Part shown: piece after piece, positions 16,127-20,516 of the stretch
Layout of the letters: every line of letters begins with the position of its first letter
Position numbering within the stretch: the first letter of the stretch is position 1
Origin: an uncultured Sphingomonadaceae bacterium
GTDB taxonomy: Bacteria > Pseudomonadota > Alphaproteobacteria > Sphingomonadales > Sphingomonadaceae
Direction of reading: 5' to 3'
DNA: 20,516 nt
NCBI GenBank assembly: GCA_938003725.1
Contig: CALKXX010000029.1
Location: 1 to 20,516 of the forward strand
Translations under genes and position numbers: made by a program
The notes under the pieces: generated by a model
What the model was told of the DNA's origin: nothing
Seen by the model: only the letters and a program-made list of their open reading frames with translations
The model's database searches: none

Positions 16127-17662
16127 GTGCGTTACGCTTATGGAATTTCAGCAGCTTTGCTCGTCGCAGGAGGCGTAGCTACGCTATCTGGCGTTGGCCC
16201 TGCCGGAGCGCAGGTTGCTGCCAACGATAGCCAGGTAATGCGTGCGGCCGCTCCGCGTGCTGGCGCACCGATGAGCTTTGCTGACCTGACGGAGCAGTTG
16301 CAACCTGCCGTCGTCAACATTTCGACCACGCAAAAAGTCCGGGTGAACAACAACCCCTTCGCCGGCACACCATTTGATGGCTTATTTGGCAACCGTCGTG
16401 GACGCGGAAACGGAGGGGCTACAACCCGTCAGGCCCAATCACTGGGCTCCGGCTTCATTATTTCAGCGGACGGCTATGTCGTGACCAACAATCATGTGGT
16501 CGCGCCCGGCAATCGCAACGCAACCATTGAATCAATCACCGTCATCATGCCGGATCGCACCGAATATGAAGCGAAATTGGTGGGCCGTGATGCTGCATCT
16601 GATATCGCGGTATTGAAAATCAATGCGAAAAATGACCTTCCGTTTGTCAAATTTGGAGACAGCGAAGGCGCACGCGTAGGTGATTGGGTTATTGCAATTG
16701 GCAACCCTTTCGGACTTGGCGGCACAGTCACGACCGGCATTCTATCCGCTATTCACCGCAATACCGGACAGGGCGGAGCCTATGATCGCTTTCTTCAAAC
16801 CGATGCGTCGATCAACCGCGGCAATAGTGGCGGTCCGATGTTCGATTTGAACGGCAATGTGATCGGTATCAACAATGCAATTATTTCGCCCACGGGCGGC
16901 AATGTCGGTATCGGATTCGCCATTCCCGCCGAAGTGGCGGTACCCATCGTCAACACATTGAAAAAGGGCGAAAAAATTGAACGCGGTTACCTGGGCGTAC
17001 AAATATCGCCGCTTTCCGAAGACCTTGCCGATTCGCTGGGACTAAGGAAAGATCGCGGTGAATTCGTCCAGCGCGTAGAACCAAATGAAGGCGCTGCCAA
17101 AGCCGGTATTCAGGCCGGTGACGTGATCGTCAAGGTCAATGGCAAGGAAGTCACCCCTGACCAAACCCTGTCTTATCTGGTAGCAAATGTGCCGGTTGGC
17201 TCCAGTGTCCCAATCGAGCTGTTGCGCGACGGCAAGACATTGAAGGTTAGCGCCAAATTGGGGAAACGCCCGACCGAAGAAGATTTGGCTGGCCGTTTTA
17301 ATCCGGAAGCAGAAGATGATTTTTCCGATCAGGATGAGGACGCCAGTGAAAAGGCGACACAGGAAGCGCTTGGCTTGGCGGTAACACCGCTGACGCCGCA
17401 GATCGCACGTCAGATTGGTGTCGGCGCCAATCAGAAGGGTGTGGTCGTTTCAGCGGTTGATCCGGGCGGAGATGCCGCTCAAAAAGGGATCAGGCGCGGC
17501 GATGTGATCGTGAGTATCAATCGGCGCTCCACGAGCAGTCCAAAGGACGTGAATAACGCAGTCAGCAACGCAAAACGCTCCAACCGCGAAGCCGTTCTGT
17601 TGCAAGTCAAGCGGCGGACTCAAGATCCACGCTTTGTGGCAGTGCGCCTGCGTGACAGCTGA
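16127..17662 (+). CDS. Periplasmic serine protease DegP/HtrA (Do family)
   Basis: The 511-residue GTG-initiated product is a periplasmic chaperone-protease that degrades misfolded envelope proteins. A signal peptide ends near residue 28 (PAGA). The trypsin-like domain contains the triad His123 (TNNHVV), Asp159 (AASDIAVL) and Ser234 (GNSGGP). Two PDZ domains follow, about residues 270-370 and 415-505, separated by an acidic linker (EAEDDFSDQDEDASE). The layout is that of DegP/DegQ/MucD. A GAGAGGAAT site precedes the GTG and a strong intrinsic terminator follows the gene, so it is probably a single-gene transcript. Heat- or envelope-stress control is usual for the family but not demonstrable here. 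Confidence 0.96.
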   Translation: MRYAYGISAALLVAGGVATLSGVGPAGAQVAANDSQVMRAAAPRAGAPMSFADLTEQLQPAVVNISTTQKVRVNNNPFAGTPFDGLFGNRRGRGNGGATTRQAQSLGSGFIISADGYVVTNNHVVAPGNRNATIESITVIMPDRTEYEAKLVGRDAASDIAVLKINAKNDLPFVKFGDSEGARVGDWVIAIGNPFGLGGTVTTGILSAIHRNTGQGGAYDRFLQTDASINRGNSGGPMFDLNGNVIGINNAIISPTGGNVGIGFAIPAEVAVPIVNTLKKGEKIERGYLGVQISPLSEDLADSLGLRKDRGEFVQRVEPNEGAAKAGIQAGDVIVKVNGKEVTPDQTLSYLVANVPVGSSVPIELLRDGKTLKVSAKLGKRPTEEDLAGRFNPEAEDDFSDQDEDASEKATQEALGLAVTPLTPQIARQIGVGANQKGVVVSAVDPGGDAAQKGIRRGDVIVSINRRSTSSPKDVNNAVSNAKRSNREAVLLQVKRRTQDPRFVAVRLRDS

Positions 17663-17690
17663 TCTGTAACGGACCATCTTGAAGTAATTG

Positions 17691-17716
17691 GGCCGGCGCT
17701 TGACGTCGGCCTTTTT
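17691..17716 (+). terminator. Rho-independent terminator of htrA
   Basis: An eight-base-pair stem (GGCCGGCG at 17691-17698 with CGTCGGCC at 17704-17711, one G-U pair) encloses the loop CTTGA and is followed by TTTTT. It sits 29 bases after the htrA stop codon. Confidence 0.88.
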
Positions 17717-17765
17717 ATTGCGTCAATGTCTCTCAATTGGTTGATTAATTTGAGGGGATTCGCAG

Positions 17766-19346
17766 GTGAGTGATGCAACAGAGATATTTCTTGGACTAGG
17801 TGGCGGGGAAAACCAAAGCCTGAACCTGAAACGTGCGAATCGTCATGGGCTTATCGCAGGTGCAACCGGAACCGGAAAAACTGTCACCCTACAAGGGCTG
17901 GCAGAAAGTTTCTCGGCCAATGGTGTGCCCGTATTTGTCGCTGATGTTAAGGGCGACCTTGCTGGCATTTCAATGGCAGGGTCCTCACAATTCAAACATG
18001 CAAACAAGCTGGAAGAGCGCGCCAAAGAGCTGGGCATGGATGACTATGCTTATTCGGATAACCCGGCGATTTTCTGGGACCTTTATGGCAAGCAGGGACA
18101 CCCGATCCGCACCACGATTTCAGAAATGGGGCCATTATTGCTCGCACGGCTAATGGACCTGAACAATACGCAGGAAGGCGTGCTGAACATCGTATTCCGT
18201 TTTGCCGACGACGAAGGTTTGCTCCTCCTGAACCTTGATGACCTGCAATCGATGCTGGCGCATACGGCTAAAAATGCAAAAGAACTCTCGGCTAAATATG
18301 GCAATGTCAGCAAGGCCAGTGTTGGCGCGATACAGCGGCAATTGCTGCAACTCGATAGCCAGGGCGCGGGTCAGTTTTTCGGCGAACCGGCTTTGGAAAT
18401 TGACGACTTCATCAAATGCGATGAAAATGGTCGCGGTTACATCAACGTCCTGGCGGCAGACCAGTTGATGCGCAGCCCGAAACTCTACGCAACGTTTCTC
18501 CTCTGGTTGCTGGCGGAGCTTTTCGAAACGCTTCCCGAGGTTGGCGACCCCGAAAAACCCAAATTGGTTTTCTTTTTTGACGAGGCACATCTGCTGTTTG
18601 AAGATGCCCCCAAAGCGCTGGAAGACAAGATCGAACAGGTTGTGCGCCTGATCCGGTCAAAGGGAGTCGGGGTCTATTTCGTCACCCAAAACCCCATCGA
18701 CATTCCAGAGGATGTGGCTGGTCAGCTCGGCAACCGGGTGCAGCATGCCTTGCGCGCCTTCACGCCCCGCGACAAAAAGGCAATCAAGGCTGCTGCCGAT
18801 ACATTCCGGATCAATCCGGACCTGGATGTCGAGGAAGCAATTACGGAATTGCGGGTTGGTGAAGCACTTGTCTCCACCCTGATGGAAGACGGAGCGCCAT
18901 CCGTCGTACAACGCACGCTCATCAAGCCGCCGCGCTCTCGTCTGGGACCGATCACCGCAAAAGAGCGCGCGATTATGCAGTCCATTTCGCCGGTTGAAGG
19001 CAAATATGATGAAGAGGTTGATCGCGAATCGGCCGAAGAAGTGCTGATTGCCAAAACCAAGGATGCGGCCGAAACAGCTTTAGAAGTCGAAGAGAAGGGC
19101 GAGGAGGAGGTTCGCAAACGATCTCGCAAGAGCAAGACTATCTGGGAGAAAGCTCTGGGTCGCGGCGCGAAGGTAGCAGCAGGTTCTGCAGCAGCTATTG
19201 CGGCATCCGCGGTACTCGGCAAAAAGTCCCGAGCCAATCCTGCGCGGTCCGGTATCACTTCGATAGCAGGATCTATCGCCACCGATTTGGCAGGACCGGT
19301 TGCCGGACGCTTTGTTCGTAACCTGCTCGGCGGATTGATGCGATAG
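17766..19346 (+). CDS. HerA/YjgR-type P-loop ATPase (DUF853)
   Basis: This 526-residue protein belongs to the HerA-FtsK superfamily branch typified by E. coli YjgR (PF05872). Walker A is GATGTGKT at residues 32-39, and Walker B is LVFFFDEAH with Asp272/Glu273. A sensor region (VYFVTQNPIDIPED) and an arginine-containing segment follow. The charged linker (EEVDRESAEEVL to KRSRKS) and an Ala/Gly-rich hydrophobic tail (GSAAAIAASAVLG, LAGPVAGRFVRNLLGG) could contact membrane. The function is undetermined; a DNA- or protein-translocating motor is inferred from the fold. The start is GTG with GAGGGG upstream, the frame beginning VSDAT. Confidence 0.92.
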   Translation: MSDATEIFLGLGGGENQSLNLKRANRHGLIAGATGTGKTVTLQGLAESFSANGVPVFVADVKGDLAGISMAGSSQFKHANKLEERAKELGMDDYAYSDNPAIFWDLYGKQGHPIRTTISEMGPLLLARLMDLNNTQEGVLNIVFRFADDEGLLLLNLDDLQSMLAHTAKNAKELSAKYGNVSKASVGAIQRQLLQLDSQGAGQFFGEPALEIDDFIKCDENGRGYINVLAADQLMRSPKLYATFLLWLLAELFETLPEVGDPEKPKLVFFFDEAHLLFEDAPKALEDKIEQVVRLIRSKGVGVYFVTQNPIDIPEDVAGQLGNRVQHALRAFTPRDKKAIKAAADTFRINPDLDVEEAITELRVGEALVSTLMEDGAPSVVQRTLIKPPRSRLGPITAKERAIMQSISPVEGKYDEEVDRESAEEVLIAKTKDAAETALEVEEKGEEEVRKRSRKSKTIWEKALGRGAKVAAGSAAAIAASAVLGKKSRANPARSGITSIAGSIATDLAGPVAGRFVRNLLGGLMR

Positions 19347-19360
19347 AGAGGCGCACGATT

Positions 19361-19546
19361 ATGAAATATGCGATTGTCTTTGCGGCGCTAGCACTAAGCC
19401 CCGCGCTGATCTCCGCACCCGCCGGTGCACAGGCAGAGGCACCGGATACCGAAGCGATCCAGAAACTGAAAGACGAAGCCGATCGCTTATTCGGAAGAGT
19501 TCCAGAAGCGGGCAGCAATATCTTTGGCAATGCGCATAGGTTTTAG
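19361..19546 (+). CDS. Small secreted hypothetical protein
   Basis: This 61-residue ORF starts 14 bases after the HerA-like gene with a GAGGCG site. An N-terminal signal peptide (MKYAIVFAALALS...PAGAQA, cleavage near residue 25) is followed by a short acidic helix (EAIQKLKDEADRLFG). Its last 60 bases overlap the 3' end of the opposite-strand thioesterase. The signal peptide and ribosome-binding site argue that it is real; I do not recognise a family and it could be a chance ORF. Confidence 0.55.
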   Translation: MKYAIVFAALALSPALISAPAGAQAEAPDTEAIQKLKDEADRLFGRVPEAGSNIFGNAHRF

Positions 19547-19888
19547 CGTATCAGCATCAATACAGCACCAGCTGGATTGGACCTCCGCCAACACATCTTC
19601 GCCGCGCCGGATCACAGTGCTATAGAAAGCGCGTGCTCCATGGACCTTGTCGAGGATTACTTCGGCGATCACGTCATCTTCCAGAAATGCCGGCTTCCGA
19701 TAGGTAATCTCGTGCTTCAGGGCGACCCAAAGGTGAGTCGCCACCGCCTCAGACGGTGCGATTTTTTCCCAATGCGCGATCACCGCGTCCTGCACCCAGG
19801 TCAAATAGTTGGCATTGTTTACGTGTCCCATGAAATCAATATCATCGGGTTGAATCGCAATCGTGTGTTGGTGGGGGTGTTGGTCCAT
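19487..19888 (-). CDS. Acyl-CoA thioesterase, 4HBT hot-dog fold
   Basis: This 133-residue protein is a single hot-dog domain of the 4-hydroxybenzoyl-CoA thioesterase/YbgC family. DFMGHVNNANYLTW at residues 18-31 holds the conserved Asp and the GHVNN loop that forms the active site. Such enzymes hydrolyse acyl-CoA thioesters in the cytoplasm; substrate chain length is not readable. The ATG lies two bases from a palindrome (see separate entry). Its 3' end overlaps the convergent small secreted ORF. Confidence 0.9.
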   Translation of the reverse strand: MDQHPHQHTIAIQPDDIDFMGHVNNANYLTWVQDAVIAHWEKIAPSEAVATHLWVALKHEITYRKPAFLEDDVIAEVILDKVHGARAFYSTVIRRGEDVLAEVQSSWCCIDADTLKPMRIAKDIAARFWNSSE

Positions 19889-19890
19889 AT

Positions 19891-19906
19891 GCTAACATTA
19901 GTGTTA
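19891..19906. promoter_or_regulatory. Palindrome at thioesterase start, possible operator
   Basis: CTAACA at one side and TGTTAG at the other flank TTAG, giving a 16-base imperfect dyad two bases upstream of the thioesterase ATG. The form resembles a TetR-type operator, but no regulator gene is adjacent and binding is inference. Confidence 0.35.
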
Positions 19907-20000
19907 GTTTGTGACGATGCAATGGCTTAGTGCGAAAATCGCCACGGTGGTGCAAAAAAATAGCCCATATGCAGCTTCGTTTCATGATATGTGTTGAGCA

Positions 20001-20291
20001 ATGCAGGAAAAGGCGAATTTAAAGGCGCATGGTATTGGCCGTCACAATAGCCACGGCATCTATGCTTTTGGTGCAGCTGATCTAGCGGCAGTCGCGGCCC
20101 ATTTGGACGAGAAAAAATTTATGTTCGGAGACAAGCCGACCAGTCTCGATGCGACCGCCTATCCGATGATTACGAACGCGTTGATCGACGACTTGCCGGG
20201 GCCGCTTTTCGACGCCGCCAAATCACATTCAAATTTTGTCCCCTATGTAGAGCGTTGTAAGCGACTTTGGTTCCCAGAATTTGACGGTTAA
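20001..20291 (+). pseudogene. C-terminal remnant of a glutathione-S-transferase/metaxin-like protein
   Basis: The 96-residue frame resembles only the helical C-terminal domain of GST/metaxin-like proteins, seen in GIGRHNSHGIYAFGAADL, LDEKKFMFGDKPTSLDATAY and YVERCKRLWFPEF. Full-length members are about 220-250 residues and begin with a thioredoxin-fold glutathione-binding domain, which is absent here. Upstream in the same frame is a TGA at 19995-19997, preceded by about 26 open codons with no N-terminal domain sequence. Only 112 bases separate it from the thioesterase start, so the missing part cannot fit. It is best read as a decayed gene, but an independent small protein cannot be excluded. 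Confidence 0.65.
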
Positions 20292-20294
20292 ATA

Positions 20295-20516
20295 TTACGC
20301 CAGTGCCAGCTTGAAATGTTCGAACTTCAATCGTGGGCCATCTTCGAAATTCTGAAATCCCTTGCTCCCGGCAATAACGTTCAACAGCGCATCAACATTG
20401 TTTTTATCTTCGGTATCCAATTGCCGATAAAAATCCAGCGGCCGTTGATGCATCCATAAACTGAACGGCGGCGCAATTCTTTGCCCGCCTACACCCTCAA
20501 TTTCAAAAGGCGCCAT
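20295..20516 (-). CDS. Unrecognised protein, may continue beyond window
   Basis: This frame covers 73 codons and ends three bases after the opposite-strand GST remnant. An ATG occupies the last three bases of the window (20514-20516), so it could be the true start or an internal Met of a longer gene. The sequence is soluble in character (GVGGQRIAPPFSLW, ALLNVIAGSKGF), without membrane helices or motifs that I can name. Similarity to the tail of GST-like proteins is only a vague impression. No function is assigned. Confidence 0.45.
   Translation of the reverse strand: MAPFEIEGVGGQRIAPPFSLWMHQRPLDFYRQLDTEDKNNVDALLNVIAGSKGFQNFEDGPRLKFEHFKLALA

Overview
The window looks like chromosomal DNA of an alphaproteobacterium of the Sphingomonadales (Sphingopyxis/Sphingorhabdus-like). 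This rests on a bacterial Atp12-type ATP-synthase chaperone, a ribbon-helix-helix protein fused into a hemH-crcB string, a Tat-dependent molybdenum hydroxylase subunit, and the general flavour of the proteins. No rRNA, tRNA, CRISPR array, insertion sequence or prophage gene was seen. The region is mostly housekeeping and stress-related, with very tight gene packing.

Left edge (1-3138): a GTG-initiated minus-strand gene, cut by the window edge, encodes a flavin/NAD(P)H disulfide-reductase-like module followed by two cyclic-nucleotide-binding domains. It is divergent from a CcmI/CycH-like TPR membrane protein.

Centre (3267-13329, all minus strand): twelve co-directional genes, read right to left. 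They are mrp/apbC, a CoA-binding protein, a Tat-exported molybdopterin subunit, hemH, a ribbon-helix-helix protein, crcB, an RluA-type pseudouridine synthase with a basic tail, a HAD phosphatase, two small two-helix membrane proteins, the ATP12-type chaperone, and AMP nucleosidase (amn). From mrp to atp12 no gap exceeds about 20 bases and many junctions overlap, so they are probably co-transcribed or translationally coupled. The two small membrane proteins align without gaps over about 55 residues and appear to be diverged tandem duplicates lying directly upstream of the ATP12 chaperone.

Right (13401-19546, plus strand): hflK-hflC (regulators of the FtsH membrane protease) with a SnoaL-like protein just behind. 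Next comes a periplasmic DegP/HtrA protease closed by a clear intrinsic terminator, then a HerA/YjgR-type ATPase and a tiny secreted protein. HflKC and HtrA together make this a membrane and envelope protein-quality-control block.

Right edge (19487-20516): a hot-dog thioesterase on the minus strand with a palindrome at its start, a decayed C-terminal remnant of a glutathione-S-transferase/metaxin-like gene, and an unrecognised minus-strand ORF that reaches the window edge.
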